This document shows, piece by piece, positions 1 through 9,719 of a DNA stretch of 50,064 nucleotides. Each line of letters opens with the position of its first letter. Position 1 is the stretch's first letter. The stretch is from positions 1 to 50,064 of the IMG/VR virus record IMGVR_UViG_3300039149_000012. One strand, given 5' to 3'. A program made the translations under genes and the position numbers. A model generated the notes under the pieces. The model searched no databases. It saw only the letters and a program-made list of their open reading frames with translations, and was not told the DNA's origin. Source of the DNA: a virus.

Positions 1-1624
1 GCTGAATCGTGGGCGTGAAACCCTCTCCACCCGTTCCGATCTCCGGGCGATTCTTTGTGCCGACATCTGTCGCGCGGGTCGCCTGCTCCTCTACCGCTTG
101 CTGGGCAAGTGTTTGCAGCGAAGAACTGCCCAAGCCCAGCAATCCACCGGCCGTAAAGCCACCAACAGTCGCCTTCCCCACTCTCTGGACATCCTGTTTC
201 AACTCGATCTTGTCGCCGTGCATTGTGGCGGCGCCGATCTGCACCATCTCTTGAAGCGATTCTTCTAAGCCCTCATTGACGGCAACCCCGACCTGGCCCA
301 ACGTCATCTTGCCAACTTCCTTGCCAAGCTTCGTCATGGCCCGCTCGCGAGCGGCGGCCTGGATAGCCCGCAAGGACTTGAGGCTGACTCCCTTACCCAC
401 TTTCAGTATCTCATCGGCCTGCATGCGCTCGATGAAACCGTTGATCGTCCCAACGACCAAGCGTTCTGTCTGGGCCACGTCTTCGGGGGCATTATCCCTC
501 TTGGCCTCCTGGTAAGCCGCCTCTCCCTCGGCCATAGCACCAACAGAAAATGCTCCAACGCCCCCTACTGTTGCTCCCATAGCGGTTGCTGCGGCCATCA
601 TAGGCAGGGTTTCAAAGGTCGTATTGACGATGTACCCGCCAATTCCCTTCTTCTTTGGCTTAAGAGACTCCATCTCCGATTCATCGTAGATCAGCTTCGC
701 CACGCTCTGGAGGTCTGTGGCCTTACCGCTCAGTCGCGGCAAGTCCTTGGCCTGGGCGGACCTCGGGTAGATCATGCGCGTAACCGGACTGCGGGCCACC
801 GTTTCCGCCAGGGCCGCCAGTGTCCCCGGACCCGACGCCACCGTTCGCACGCCCCCGCGCGCCAAAGCCCTGTCAACCTCGCCAAACCAACCACCAGAGA
901 CGTCTTCTTGCGGGGCGGCATACGAACCCCCGAACGGCGGAACGAAACCCACAGGGGCCGGGCCAGGCTCAATCGTCTGTTGCCCTGCAACTGCCGACTC
1001 CAGCACACTCCCAGCTTCCGGGGTCAAGAACTGCTCGGTCATCTGGGCCATCTGGTACGGCTGTGGGCCTGCTGGGGGCTGGGCCCCGCTCTGTGGGTCG
1101 GCACCGGCCAAAGACGGCATGGCGCCGCTCTCAGGGTTCAGAATAGGCATGTCCATCGGAGCATTAACGGCGTCCAACACGAATCCCTTGGGCGGGACGG
1201 GCTTGGCGCCAAGCCCCTCTTGCGGGACGGGCTTGGAACCGAGCCCGTCTTGCTGCTTGTGAAGCGCATCGGCGTAACTGTTGGCAGCGTCAATCGAATC
1301 GAATTTTCCCAGATGACGGCCGGTCTTGCGGTACTGTTCAACGGCTTCGTCATCGGCCATGATACGGCCATCCTCGCTCACGGTAGGAATCAGCACTTCG
1401 AGGCCATCCATCCCCACCGAGATCGAGCGAACACTGCTATGCGTCCCGTCCGCATTGGCAACATCTGGACGGTTCATCAGGTCGATATTGCCCTGTTCGG
1501 TCATACCCTTTGGCTTCGCCTTACCGGCCAGCGTGACAGGGGGAGCATCCAGTACAAACCCAGCGGGCGGTGCAGGTGCATCCAATATAAAGCCTTTCGG
1601 CGGTTCTATTGTAGCGGTACCCAT
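1..1624 (-). CDS. Internal virion / DNA-ejection-like protein (3' end outside window)
   Basis: The frame is open from an ATG at 1624 to the window edge, giving 541 residues without a stop, so the C-terminus is missing. Residues about 45-125 carry the phage module that reads like GNIDLMNRP...GTHSSVRSIS...LIPTVSEDG...YRKTGRHLG, seen in many internal virion or polyvalent phage proteins. A later Gly/Ala-rich stretch (about residues 305-345) resembles the membrane-active part of ejection proteins. Its start overlaps the upstream gene by 19 nt. Two in-frame palindromic repeats encode a GLGxKPV-type insertion just after the first module. A role inside the capsid or in DNA delivery is inferred from family and position. 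Confidence 0.7.
   Translation of the reverse strand, partial: MGTATIEPPKGFILDAPAPPAGFVLDAPPVTLAGKAKPKGMTEQGNIDLMNRPDVANADGTHSSVRSISVGMDGLEVLIPTVSEDGRIMADDEAVEQYRKTGRHLGKFDSIDAANSYADALHKQQDGLGSKPVPQEGLGAKPVPPKGFVLDAVNAPMDMPILNPESGAMPSLAGADPQSGAQPPAGPQPYQMAQMTEQFLTPEAGSVLESAVAGQQTIEPGPAPVGFVPPFGGSYAAPQEDVSGGWFGEVDRALARGGVRTVASGPGTLAALAETVARSPVTRMIYPRSAQAKDLPRLSGKATDLQSVAKLIYDESEMESLKPKKKGIGGYIVNTTFETLPMMAAATAMGATVGGVGAFSVGAMAEGEAAYQEAKRDNAPEDVAQTERLVVGTINGFIERMQADEILKVGKGVSLKSLRAIQAAARERAMTKLGKEVGKMTLGQVGVAVNEGLEESLQEMVQIGAATMHGDKIELKQDVQRVGKATVGGFTAGGLLGLGSSSLQTLAQQAVEEQATRATDVGTKNRPEIGTGGEGFTPTIQ
1194..1251. repeat. Two tandem in-frame palindromic repeats (GLGxKPV family)
   Basis: Two adjacent copies of a roughly 28-bp imperfect palindrome (core GACGGGCTTGG, then AACC or CGCC, then GAGCCCGTC or a variant) lie at about 1194-1221 and 1224-1251. 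On the coding strand they add GLGSKPVPQ and GLGAKPVPP to the virion protein without breaking its frame. A third copy is at 13371-13404 inside another gene. Confidence 0.75.
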
Positions 1625-2460
1625 TGTTTACCGTTCCATCCCATCTTCTCACCCGTCTGCGGATTCGTGGCTGTCTGTGTGATGCCTGGGAAACCAGCCC
1701 GGACCTTACCTTTGCCCTGACCGTCATCAATGGCCGCGCCGGTCCTCATGTCGCTCGGCGGCAATCCCCGTGGGTTCCCGGAAGGAGGCAGGGCAGGCTG
1801 CACGGTAGCCGTTTGATTGATCTGTCCAGTCTCGGGCGGAGGCAATTGTGCCGGTTGTCCATTGAAACTTGGGTTCATCTTGCCGCCCAGATACCCGGCC
1901 TGGACCGATGTACCGCCCTGTGTACCGCCCTGGGGCTGCAAGGTCGCGTTGCGCAGTTGTTCCATTTGTGTGGTGTACCACTCGTACTGAGGGTCAGCCA
2001 CCAGACCCTCTGGGTCGTCTGCGTAGTCATTCCTTAGTGATGACAGGCCGTATTGCAGGTTCCGCATCTTGAGTTCCGGGTCGCTGCGGTACGTCTCCCG
2101 CCCCTCGCCCCTCTGGAAGGCGGCGTTGGCCTGTTGTACTTCGATGCCGGACTGGGCCTGAGCCAGGGGGACCCCTACCTGAGCGAGCGCCTCTACGCCG
2201 GGGGCGCTGGGCGTTGACTGGGTCGCGGCGAGCTGCTGCAAGATGCCGCTTAGGCCCGTGTCGTACTGGTTCTGATAGTTGGCGGCGACGGAGATGGCCT
2301 TTTTTAATGCGTTCGGGTCTTTAGAGTCCATGGCGCGCACGATATCCGTCATGGCATTTCTCTTCTGCCGTAATCGCTCGTTCTCGCCAACCAACTTGAG
2401 AATGTTGGCCACCGAATGCATCGAATCCTTCATGCCAGGATCTTGTATGACTTGAGCCAT
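1606..2460 (-). CDS. Putative virion protein, unrecognised
   Basis: A 284-residue protein with a strong AAGGAG site in front of its ATG. The N-terminal half is helical and charged. The middle is rich in Gln, Pro and Gly. The C-terminus ends in a TNPQTGEKMGWNGKQWVPL-type tail, a pattern common at the ends of phage virion proteins. It lies between two other tail/internal genes and overlaps the next one, so it is probably a minor virion or ejection component. I do not recognise a named family. Confidence 0.7.
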   Translation of the reverse strand: MAQVIQDPGMKDSMHSVANILKLVGENERLRQKRNAMTDIVRAMDSKDPNALKKAISVAANYQNQYDTGLSGILQQLAATQSTPSAPGVEALAQVGVPLAQAQSGIEVQQANAAFQRGEGRETYRSDPELKMRNLQYGLSSLRNDYADDPEGLVADPQYEWYTTQMEQLRNATLQPQGGTQGGTSVQAGYLGGKMNPSFNGQPAQLPPPETGQINQTATVQPALPPSGNPRGLPPSDMRTGAAIDDGQGKGKVRAGFPGITQTATNPQTGEKMGWNGKQWVPLQ

Positions 2461-2567
2461 CTCTGTGCTCCTTGACTAATCCTAATGATCTACCCTACCA
2501 TGGCGACTTAGCTCAGGCGACAGGCGGCTTACCGGCCGCCGCGCTGCCTCACTTACCCCCAGCGTTA

Positions 2568-3299
2568 CTAGCCGGGAATGAACGCCGAGGCCAGCTGAGC
2601 AACCGGTTCGGCAATCTGCGAGAACATGCTCGGAGTCTGAACGACGGCTTGTGGCGTGTTGCTGATTGCCCCGGCGACGTTCAGGCCGTGGGTGTACGGG
2701 AACAGCAGTTGCTGCATGGTCTGCTGGTACTGGGCACTATTCTGAAGCTGTTCGATCTGCCGCGACATCGCCCCGGTACTGCTCAATGCGTTGAGACGGT
2801 TCAGTGTCGAGCCCTCCCCGAGTTGATTGAGGATTTGGGCCGCGTTGACACGCCGGTTCTTGGCCGATTCGGCGTAGGGGGCCAGTGTGGCCAGGATGTT
2901 GTTTTGGACGTCCTGAAGGCCCCGGCCGAGGGCATCCTGACCGGACCCTCCGGTGACGCCCCGTAAGGTCAGACCTCGACTGAGGCGGTTGGCTTCGAGG
3001 GAACCCCGCTCATCGAGGACGCTCAACAGGCCCTTGATGGTCGGGTCCTGGGTGATGTCCTGCGATTCGCCCAAAATACCGCGCAATACATCCAGCCCTT
3101 CGGCGTCGCTGGACCCATACTCCTTGCCCTGTGAGACCGCAAGCTGTTCGTTCTCTGACAATCCGGCAATCTGTTCGACCGGCAATTGAGGGGCATCTGC
3201 TTTGAGCAGATCGAGCAATAACTGGTCGGCCCCGGCCTTCTGCGGATTGCGGACGTCCATCGTCTCGGTCTTTGATTTGAAGAAGTCTGTCAGACCCAT
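2568..3299 (-). CDS. Putative minor virion protein
   Basis: A 243-residue, mostly helical protein with a good AAGGAT ribosome site. The central part (SGQDALGRGL...ILATLAPYAESAKNRR, about residues 118-150) resembles a phage structural protein type found next to internal virion genes, but I cannot name the family. The C-terminus is apolar (VAGAISNTPQ...ASAFIPG), which could contact membrane or other ejection proteins. Function inferred from position only. Confidence 0.7.
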   Translation of the reverse strand: MGLTDFFKSKTETMDVRNPQKAGADQLLLDLLKADAPQLPVEQIAGLSENEQLAVSQGKEYGSSDAEGLDVLRGILGESQDITQDPTIKGLLSVLDERGSLEANRLSRGLTLRGVTGGSGQDALGRGLQDVQNNILATLAPYAESAKNRRVNAAQILNQLGEGSTLNRLNALSSTGAMSRQIEQLQNSAQYQQTMQQLLFPYTHGLNVAGAISNTPQAVVQTPSMFSQIAEPVAQLASAFIPG

Positions 3300-3309
3300 G
3301 TTTCCATCC

Positions 3310-3579
3310 TTAACTGGCTGTCCAGCTTAGTGTCGCGCCACCTGACGCCCCTGTACTGACGACCGTCACCATTCCGTATTCAATCGTGACCGTCATGCGC
3401 GTTGTCCCGTTATCGATGATCGCGGTGCCACTGGTGCCATTGTTGACCAGCGCATCGCGCAGGCGACGGTTCCAGTCTTGCAGGGCCTCGTTGAGTTTTT
3501 TGAGGTGCGCCTGGACGTCCGGAGCGGCCATGCGGGAAGGGTCGGGCAGGTCCAGTATCTTCTTGAGCTTGATACTCAT
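3310..3579 (-). CDS. Small virion-region protein, unrecognised
   Basis: An 89-residue protein: a helical N-terminus (about 1-50) followed by a beta-rich, Thr/Gly-rich C-terminus. Its ATG overlaps the stop of the nozzle-like gene (ATGA), so it is probably translated by coupling. A GGGAG site is also present. It is likely a small tail or tail-assembly part, but no family is recognised. Confidence 0.7.
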   Translation of the reverse strand: MSIKLKKILDLPDPSRMAAPDVQAHLKKLNEALQDWNRRLRDALVNNGTSGTAIIDNGTTRMTVTIEYGMVTVVSTGASGGATLSWTAS

Positions 3580-5153
3580 AGCCGAGCTCCCGTGTAATCG
3601 AGGTCAAATATGATCCCCAGGAAGGCGAAGCCATTGGTGGCCGCCAGCTTGAAATGGCCGTCCCGCACCCTTTTATCGAAGCGCAAGAACTGGCGGTGGC
3701 TCTTGCCGTCGCCATCGAGACTGACGGTACCCAGATTCTCCCAACTCGCCTCATCGCCCTTGCGGAACGAAAGCGTCACCTCGTCACTCGTTCCCGGCCG
3801 GCTCTCGAAGAACAGCCATGCCCCATGGAGGCGCTTGTATTGGTTCCACCCCCCGCCCTGCGTGAAGTCGGTCGAGAGCACGAGCGACCCCGTATAGTCC
3901 ACCCCGGCGTCCTGAGTGCCGTTGGCCGCGATATACGTGTATCCGCTGTAATCGGCGACGAAGAACAGGGCATCGCCCGTTACTGGCGCAAACGAATCGA
4001 TGGTCTCCAGCACGGTGTCGATGATGTCGCTTATATCGTCGATGTAGAGCGTTTCCTGGGCCGTGTACGTGCCGAACGCCGAGATCCCGATAGGTAGATC
4101 AGGCTGCCATAGCTTGGTGTCGAGACTGAGGACGAACGTCGTATCATTGGCGGATGCCGCCCCGGTTTCCGGAACCGACCACCAGATTTGCCGCAGCGCG
4201 CCGACGTATCCACCCCTGATGTACTGGTCGAGTGACGGGTGCATGTTGGCCAGCTTCGTGCGAATGTCGTAGCTCAGAGGCTCGGCAACACCGATCTGGC
4301 GGACGTCACGCTGGCGCGTCCTGTCCAGGCTGATGTAGTACACGTTGCCGTCCGGTGTACTGACGATCGAGTCCGGCCCTACGGTCCCGTGGTTCAGGAT
4401 GTCCTGGCTCTCGTAGACCTCATCGGCCGTAATCAGCCAGGCGGCATTGACGCTATGCTGAGTGAACAGCAGCAGTTGATTGGCGCCGTTGACGTCGTAG
4501 ATGGCCGCCCCGCGAATGCGGTCTCCGGCCGCCAGTTGCCGGTAGTTCGTATCACCGGCTCCGGAGGTATCCCAGTCAGTGATATCACCCGCCGAACACC
4601 AGCGGTCGTTCTCTGGGTACTCCGTGCCGTCCTCGTAGGTCGATAGCAGGTGCAGATAGTTCCAATGGCGAATGACGTACTTGGCTTTGGTCAGATAATG
4701 CGCGCCGTCGTAATCAATGCCGTTGGCCCCGCCTAGATTGGCAAAGGCCGTTGCGGGCGTGGTGTCGTTCCAGTATTGCACCTTATCGAGATTGTTGGTC
4801 GCAACGACGTAGTTGTCGAAATCCGCTACGCTCCAGTGGGTGCAGGAACTCGCACAGGTGAACATCAAGTCCCATTCCGTGTTGCTGTTGTCCCAGAGGT
4901 AGGCATGGTCGGCCGTAAAGGCGAAGAAGTAGAGCAGACCGTCTACGGATTCGTGCAGGTGGTAGCGGATAATGGCCTCTGCGTCCGGGGTCACTGTCCC
5001 AGCCAAGGCCAACGTCCTTCCCGCCATCCGATGGACGGCGTCACGCCAGAAGTAGACCCATTCGCTTTCGTCCCCCATGATTCCCTGAGGGAGCTTCAGG
5101 TGCGGGCAATCGGCCCGTTGGGCCAGCAGGTTGTTGATGATGCCAAATAGCAT
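3576..5153 (-). CDS. Tail nozzle / stabilisation-like protein
   Basis: A 525-residue beta-rich protein. The ATG at 5153 forms a TAATG overlap with the previous stop; a TTG seven codons upstream is less likely. Blocks such as GDRIRGAAIYDVNG...LLLFTQHSV and the repeated short Trp/Tyr-rich strands resemble the beta-propeller tail-hub or packaged-DNA stabilisation proteins of podoviruses (P22 gp10 / T7 gp12 type). Placement between the fibre and internal virion genes agrees with a tail-tip or nozzle part. The assignment rests on pattern and order, not on a computed match. Confidence 0.65.
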   Translation of the reverse strand: MLFGIINNLLAQRADCPHLKLPQGIMGDESEWVYFWRDAVHRMAGRTLALAGTVTPDAEAIIRYHLHESVDGLLYFFAFTADHAYLWDNSNTEWDLMFTCASSCTHWSVADFDNYVVATNNLDKVQYWNDTTPATAFANLGGANGIDYDGAHYLTKAKYVIRHWNYLHLLSTYEDGTEYPENDRWCSAGDITDWDTSGAGDTNYRQLAAGDRIRGAAIYDVNGANQLLLFTQHSVNAAWLITADEVYESQDILNHGTVGPDSIVSTPDGNVYYISLDRTRQRDVRQIGVAEPLSYDIRTKLANMHPSLDQYIRGGYVGALRQIWWSVPETGAASANDTTFVLSLDTKLWQPDLPIGISAFGTYTAQETLYIDDISDIIDTVLETIDSFAPVTGDALFFVADYSGYTYIAANGTQDAGVDYTGSLVLSTDFTQGGGWNQYKRLHGAWLFFESRPGTSDEVTLSFRKGDEASWENLGTVSLDGDGKSHRQFLRFDKRVRDGHFKLAATNGFAFLGIIFDLDYTGARL

Positions 5154-5959
5154 TATTGCCCCAGTGGAATCCAATAGACGGTGTCGGCCCCTGTCACCTT
5201 CCAGTAATCGCCCTTCTTGACCGGCATCGTAATACCGACCTTGGGGGCACCGCCGTTGCCGTAGTTGTAGACCCGGGCCGTCGTGGGAGGATTCGCGTCA
5301 TCGGTGTAGCCAATGATTTGAAACGTGCCGTTGCTCGTATAGGCAGTCACGAACCCGGCCGTTTCCGCCTCATAGACGACAGCGTTCAGTTTCTCTACCC
5401 ATGCACCCAGGGGATCCAGGTTTTGCTGGGCGTCCACATGGTCGTCCACATACTTCTTGTTCACGACCTGCGTGTCTTCCGTGGGCGCGGCATCGGTCGC
5501 CAGTCTGGTTTCGTCCGGCAGGACCGCTACGTCGGCATCGTCCGCCTCGTTGCGTCCGCCCTTGATGAGCTCGATCGTGCCGGTGCCCGCCGCGTCAGGG
5601 ACGGTCAGGTAGATGTCATTCGCAGCCAGTAAGAACGTCCCTTCGGAGGTCAGTTGCAACTCCGTCCCATCCTCAGCCTCAAAGAACAACTCCGGTTCGC
5701 CATTGACCTCCTTCGTGTAAAGTGCCGCCTCTCCGGTCTCCAGGGTAGGCTTGGCGGACAGACCTTCGAAGAAGGTCAGCTTGCGGTGCTTGCCGGCGTC
5801 CGTGTCGCTGACCTGAGTACCGGTCACGCTCATCATGTGGTCGACATTCAGCCGCTCTTGCAGGGCCTGCTTGACCAGGCGAATGTGATCGTCGACGACG
5901 GACACGGGCGATACAGATCCATCTGGCGTGTCAAGTGAATAGTCATAAGCCCATGCCAT
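5153..5959 (-). CDS. Tail fibre-like protein
   Basis: A 268-residue protein. The N-terminal segment VDDHIRLVKQALQERLNVDH (about 22-41) is typical of phage tail fibres and tail-attached proteins. A Lys/Asp-rich YVDDHVDAQ segment near residue 170 looks like the base of a trimeric shaft. The C-terminal half is beta-rich. The start has an AAAGGA site, and the stop overlaps the next gene by TAATG. It is probably attached to the adaptor or nozzle encoded on either side. Confidence 0.7.
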   Translation of the reverse strand: MAWAYDYSLDTPDGSVSPVSVVDDHIRLVKQALQERLNVDHMMSVTGTQVSDTDAGKHRKLTFFEGLSAKPTLETGEAALYTKEVNGEPELFFEAEDGTELQLTSEGTFLLAANDIYLTVPDAAGTGTIELIKGGRNEADDADVAVLPDETRLATDAAPTEDTQVVNKKYVDDHVDAQQNLDPLGAWVEKLNAVVYEAETAGFVTAYTSNGTFQIIGYTDDANPPTTARVYNYGNGGAPKVGITMPVKKGDYWKVTGADTVYWIPLGQ

Positions 5960-5971
5960 ATTAGAATTCCT

Positions 5972-6604
5972 TTAGAGATACGTTGCGCCTGCGATGCCCA
6001 TGTCTCGCGGGATATGGCCCCGCATTCGTTCTTTCTCGGCCAGATACCTCGACTCCCACAGCGCGACATACTCGGAGTTCGCTTTCATCAAGGCCCAGAA
6101 GTAGACCAGCCCGTACTTCATCAGCTTCTTCCAGGAGTCGCCGAACGAAATGGTTGGGTTCGTCCCGGTGATCGCACCGTGGCGCTTGTAGTAGTTGATG
6201 CTGCTGGTAAACGCTCCGTTTGGGACCGGATAGACGTAGATGGTCCGGTCGTGGCACACGAAGTACGTGGGCGTTCCGCCCGTAGCACTGTTGTAGCCTT
6301 CCATGCACTTATGGTAGGCGTTCCAGCCGCCCGGCAACCATTTCAGGGGGGCCTGCCGCACGCTGGAGGCGTTGGTCAGCACGATCTCCTTGATGGCGCG
6401 GTCGGTATCCAGCGCATCGCTCGGATACGACAGGGACAGCGAGCCGCTACTGAGACTCTGACTCGTATCCTCGTCGAGAAGGACGTGCATGTTCGCCAGG
6501 TCATCCACCAGGAGACTCAGGGCCTCGTCCAGATCCGTCCCGGAATAGGAGGCATCGTAGGCAGAGTTTGCGAAGCTCAGGAGTTCGGCCTTCGTGATGG
6601 ACAT
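5972..6604 (-). CDS. Head-to-tail adaptor-like protein
   Basis: A 210-residue protein. The N-terminus is helical. The C-terminal half has the pattern YYKRHGAI...SFGDSWKKLMKYGLVYF followed by a helix ending in YLAEKERMRG, as in phage adaptor proteins that join the portal to the tail in short-tailed phages. Gene order (adaptor, fibre, nozzle) matches that role. The start has a GAAGGG site. Confidence 0.65.
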   Translation of the reverse strand: MSITKAELLSFANSAYDASYSGTDLDEALSLLVDDLANMHVLLDEDTSQSLSSGSLSLSYPSDALDTDRAIKEIVLTNASSVRQAPLKWLPGGWNAYHKCMEGYNSATGGTPTYFVCHDRTIYVYPVPNGAFTSSINYYKRHGAITGTNPTISFGDSWKKLMKYGLVYFWALMKANSEYVALWESRYLAEKERMRGHIPRDMGIAGATYL

Positions 6605-6607
6605 ACG

Positions 6608-7855
6608 TCACCGGCCCTTCTTCAACACGGTCACATTCGTGATCGTGGCCGACTTGTTATCGATCAGGACGACAACCTGTTTGGCGCCCAGCGGATCGAC
6701 ATTGAGTCGGCCAATGCCATTGGTGACACCCGAGATGTTGATGGGCGTCGGCCAGGCATCGGAATCCGACAGATTGTCCGTGAACGGACCCTCCGCCCAC
6801 TTGTACGACTCTCCGTCAGGAAGCGATCCGCCGTTGAGCGCCGTTCCCGTTACCGGGTCGTGGGTCAACTCCATCTCGCCTACGGCACAGGTCACGCTCG
6901 CGAAATGCTCCCAGCCTCCGTTTTCTTCCACTAGATAGATGTTGCAATCGAACGTGCCGGCGTTCGGGTCCCCGGCGCTGTAATAGGCATAGAACGCCAG
7001 CGAGATCGTGTTCTCATATTCCTCTATATCCGATCCGTAGGTCTGGGCCGCTGTCCAGGTCATGCCGTTGGGGTCGGGTGTTGTATCGTTGCTGGAAACC
7101 GTCCGGACGGTTGTCCAGTTGTTAATCGCCGTCCGAGGCTTGGCCGAGTTCGTCAGGCCCGTGCTGAGCGTACTGACGCCGCTGCTGATCGTTGTATTGA
7201 GTGTATCGAGCCCCTCGTAGGTCGTTGCGGCCGTTGCGGTCAGGGCGGCCGTGTTGTCGATACCGCCCGTGTAGATGATGGAAACGCTTGATACGGAACT
7301 CATCGATGACACTTCGACCGCGAATCCCAGGATAGCATTGGTCGAGAAGCTGACGATCCCCTGGTCGTCCGTGGTCCCGGAGACGTGGACCACGCTGGGC
7401 CAGTAGTCGGTGCAGGTCGGAGGGCCTTCGATCCACCCATAGTTTGTCGCTTCACTGATGGCCGTATGGGGGGCCACTGGAAGTTGCGACATCCGCAGGC
7501 TGCCAGCCGTCATGGTTCCGGTCGCTACCGTCTTGGCCGTCGCACCGTCCCGAGCCCCCAGGATCGTATACGTGAACGACCCGCCGTCCGGATCTCCCGC
7601 ACCGTCGCCATCGCCGTAGGCATAGGCGCTGATCGCCACCCACGTCCAATCACGAGGGATCGTTACAAAGCGCGTACTGTCCTTGATCGTCGACCAGACC
7701 TTCGTCGATGCGGTCAAGGGTGTATCATCAGTCGTTACCGTCCGCAGCAGACGCCACGGTGTTTGGTTCGGGGCGGGAGTCGCCTGATCCAGCGTCGCGC
7801 CGGACGCCAACGAGACCGCCAACAAAAGGCTCAGGATAATCGCACGTCGTCTCAT
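6608..7855 (-). CDS. Exported virion-region protein with signal peptide
   Basis: A 415-residue protein. I chose the ATG at 7855 because a GGAG site precedes it and it begins with a clean Sec leader (MRRRAIILSLLLAVSLASG, cleavage near residue 19-20). The mature part is beta-rich with two related halves: each holds a DDTPLTAST.W- or NDTTPDPNGMTW-like strand, a segment with Ala/Tyr and DPxxGTF or DPDGGSF, and an IxGVT/VSGTT turn. This suggests an internal duplication of about 180 residues. Tail-decoration or adhesin roles are possible. A leader peptide on a virion-operon protein is odd. Confidence 0.7.
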   Translation of the reverse strand: MRRRAIILSLLLAVSLASGATLDQATPAPNQTPWRLLRTVTTDDTPLTASTKVWSTIKDSTRFVTIPRDWTWVAISAYAYGDGDGAGDPDGGSFTYTILGARDGATAKTVATGTMTAGSLRMSQLPVAPHTAISEATNYGWIEGPPTCTDYWPSVVHVSGTTDDQGIVSFSTNAILGFAVEVSSMSSVSSVSIIYTGGIDNTAALTATAATTYEGLDTLNTTISSGVSTLSTGLTNSAKPRTAINNWTTVRTVSSNDTTPDPNGMTWTAAQTYGSDIEEYENTISLAFYAYYSAGDPNAGTFDCNIYLVEENGGWEHFASVTCAVGEMELTHDPVTGTALNGGSLPDGESYKWAEGPFTDNLSDSDAWPTPINISGVTNGIGRLNVDPLGAKQVVVLIDNKSATITNVTVLKKGR

Positions 7856-7938
7856 GTCATTCGACTCCATTCACAAAGAAGGCCAGGGGACAGAAGAAAG
7901 GAAGACCGTCTGTCCCCACGGCCAGAAAAACATAGTGA

Positions 7939-9585
7939 CTATTCCGCACTCCAGGTGCCCGACTTGCGCACGACCGCCCAGTTGGTGGCGTCGATGGCAA
8001 GCAGCTCCACGTAGGCGTAGTTATCCGCGTCGGTGTCATGGATGTAGGAGCCCGCCGCACTGCCGGTGTCGATCGTGTCGCCGGTTCCGGCGGTGATCGT
8101 CACATCGGCGGCTGCGGTTTCGTTGGCATCGATGACCAGGACGGACAACCCGGCTGCAGCGGCCGGGAGGGTCACGATGACATCGTTGGGACCGTCTCCA
8201 CCCGAGGAACCGTTTTGGACGATGATGGTCTTTCCGGTGTCAGAGGCGGCCAGGGCCGTATTGCCGGTGATGCTGGCAATCCAATACTTCTGATTGGTCA
8301 GCGCCGAGCCACCTGCCGAGACCGTGCCCGTCACCGCGAGCGTCAGATCGCCCCCGGCCGTCATGGTCATATCGTCGGCGGCATCGATCGCGATATCGCC
8401 CTGGGTTACCCCGTCAGCGTTCAACTGGATACCGCCGGCAGTCGTCTCGAACACAATGGCATATCCCGCCACCGTACCCGTCGCATCCACCTTGAACTGA
8501 TTGGCTTCCGCGTCGGTCAGAGTGTAGAGGGCGTTGCCGCAGACGGGCAGGATCGAATCGGCCGAAGCATCCCACAGCCAATACTCGCCCGTGGTCGCGC
8601 CGAACAGCTTGAGGTCCACCCCGCTTTGATCGAGACCGACATTGACGATGTAGTCGTCGGAAGCCGCTGCCGGTAGGATGTCCAGCGTTTTGGCCGTATC
8701 CGAATCAAGCACAAAATCGTTCCCGGTCCCAAAACTAAGATCGGCGTCGTCGTCCAGACTGATGCTGTAATCGCGGAATTTGGCGATAGCATTATCTTCA
8801 TCGAAGAAGATGTAGTCGCCAGCCGTCTCTGAGTACACATTGACGTCCGAACCGGCGCCATCGGCCCCAATGTTGATAATCAGATCGTCGGCCAGGATGT
8901 CCATATCCGTGCCGTCGAACCGAACCTCCACGTCACTGCCGGTCCCGAGCCACAAGCTCGATGCGTCGTCCAGAACCCATTCGCTGGATACCGCCTTGAG
9001 GCTATGGGCACTCTCGTCCCACCACGTATAGTCGGTCGACGCCCCCCAAAGGTAGATGTCGGCCTGATTCGAGGTCGAACCCAGATAGAGCGTCGCGCCG
9101 TCCGAGGCGGGCGTCAGCGTCAACCGATTGGCTACCGCCCCTGCCGCCACCACCCAGTCGGAGTCCGTACCGAAGCTCTCGGACTGGGCGTCGGTGTGCG
9201 TCCCGGAAGACGCCTCCTGCCAGTAGCTGGGAAAGACGACACGATCCACCGAGGCATTGTAGCCCGAGAAGGTGGCGGTGCCGTACGCTGTGCTCACGAC
9301 AGTCACGTTGTAGGCATCGGTTCCGTACCAGTAACACCCGCCGCTGCTCAGCGTCGTGTTCGTACTGGTCGTGGTCATGGGATTGGTAATCTCGGTGTTG
9401 AGCTGGCGGTCTCGGTAGATCGTCTGGGCGCTCGCTCCGGTGTTGATCTGGATCGAGGTCACATCCGTGACGTTGCGCCCCAGCTCATCGACCACCTGGA
9501 GGTTGTGGCGAACGTAGCCCTGTGCCTGGACCATCGTCGCCAAGGCCAAGATTGCCACCCCGGCAATCATAAGTTTTGCTCTCAT
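7939..9585 (-). CDS. Exported repeat-rich appendage protein
   Basis: A 548-residue protein. The ATG at 9585 has an AAAGGA site and a Sec leader (MRAKLMIAGVAILALATMVQA). The body holds Asp/Gly-rich repeats of the type DVNVYSETAGDYIFFDED and DLKLFGATTGEYWLWDAS (at least two clear copies, about residues 190-330), a repeat style common in phage appendage proteins. The C-terminus ends in a domain with VTLPAAAAG, ITAGTGDTI and AYVELLAID blocks. A trimeric fibre or capsid appendage is likely. The leader suggests that it, or a host ancestor, is exported. Confidence 0.7.
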   Translation of the reverse strand: MRAKLMIAGVAILALATMVQAQGYVRHNLQVVDELGRNVTDVTSIQINTGASAQTIYRDRQLNTEITNPMTTTSTNTTLSSGGCYWYGTDAYNVTVVSTAYGTATFSGYNASVDRVVFPSYWQEASSGTHTDAQSESFGTDSDWVVAAGAVANRLTLTPASDGATLYLGSTSNQADIYLWGASTDYTWWDESAHSLKAVSSEWVLDDASSLWLGTGSDVEVRFDGTDMDILADDLIINIGADGAGSDVNVYSETAGDYIFFDEDNAIAKFRDYSISLDDDADLSFGTGNDFVLDSDTAKTLDILPAAASDDYIVNVGLDQSGVDLKLFGATTGEYWLWDASADSILPVCGNALYTLTDAEANQFKVDATGTVAGYAIVFETTAGGIQLNADGVTQGDIAIDAADDMTMTAGGDLTLAVTGTVSAGGSALTNQKYWIASITGNTALAASDTGKTIIVQNGSSGGDGPNDVIVTLPAAAAGLSVLVIDANETAAADVTITAGTGDTIDTGSAAGSYIHDTDADNYAYVELLAIDATNWAVVRKSGTWSAE

Positions 9586-9601
9586 AATGTGATCCTTTCG
9601 C

Positions 9602-9637
9602 GAAGAAAGTGTGGAAGAAAGTGTGGAAGGATGTGTG
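9602..9637. repeat. 12-bp tandem repeat before appendage gene
   Basis: The unit GAAGAAAGTGTG occurs twice in direct succession, followed by a degenerate third copy, between the divergent starts of the appendage gene and the HNH gene. Confidence 0.5.
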
Positions 9638-9719
9638 AAGTGGTGGTATAGTGCGGGCCAGAAGCGGTGTCGAATACCGCGTCCGGCCCTGAACACGAAC
9701 GATTACAGGAGAATCGACC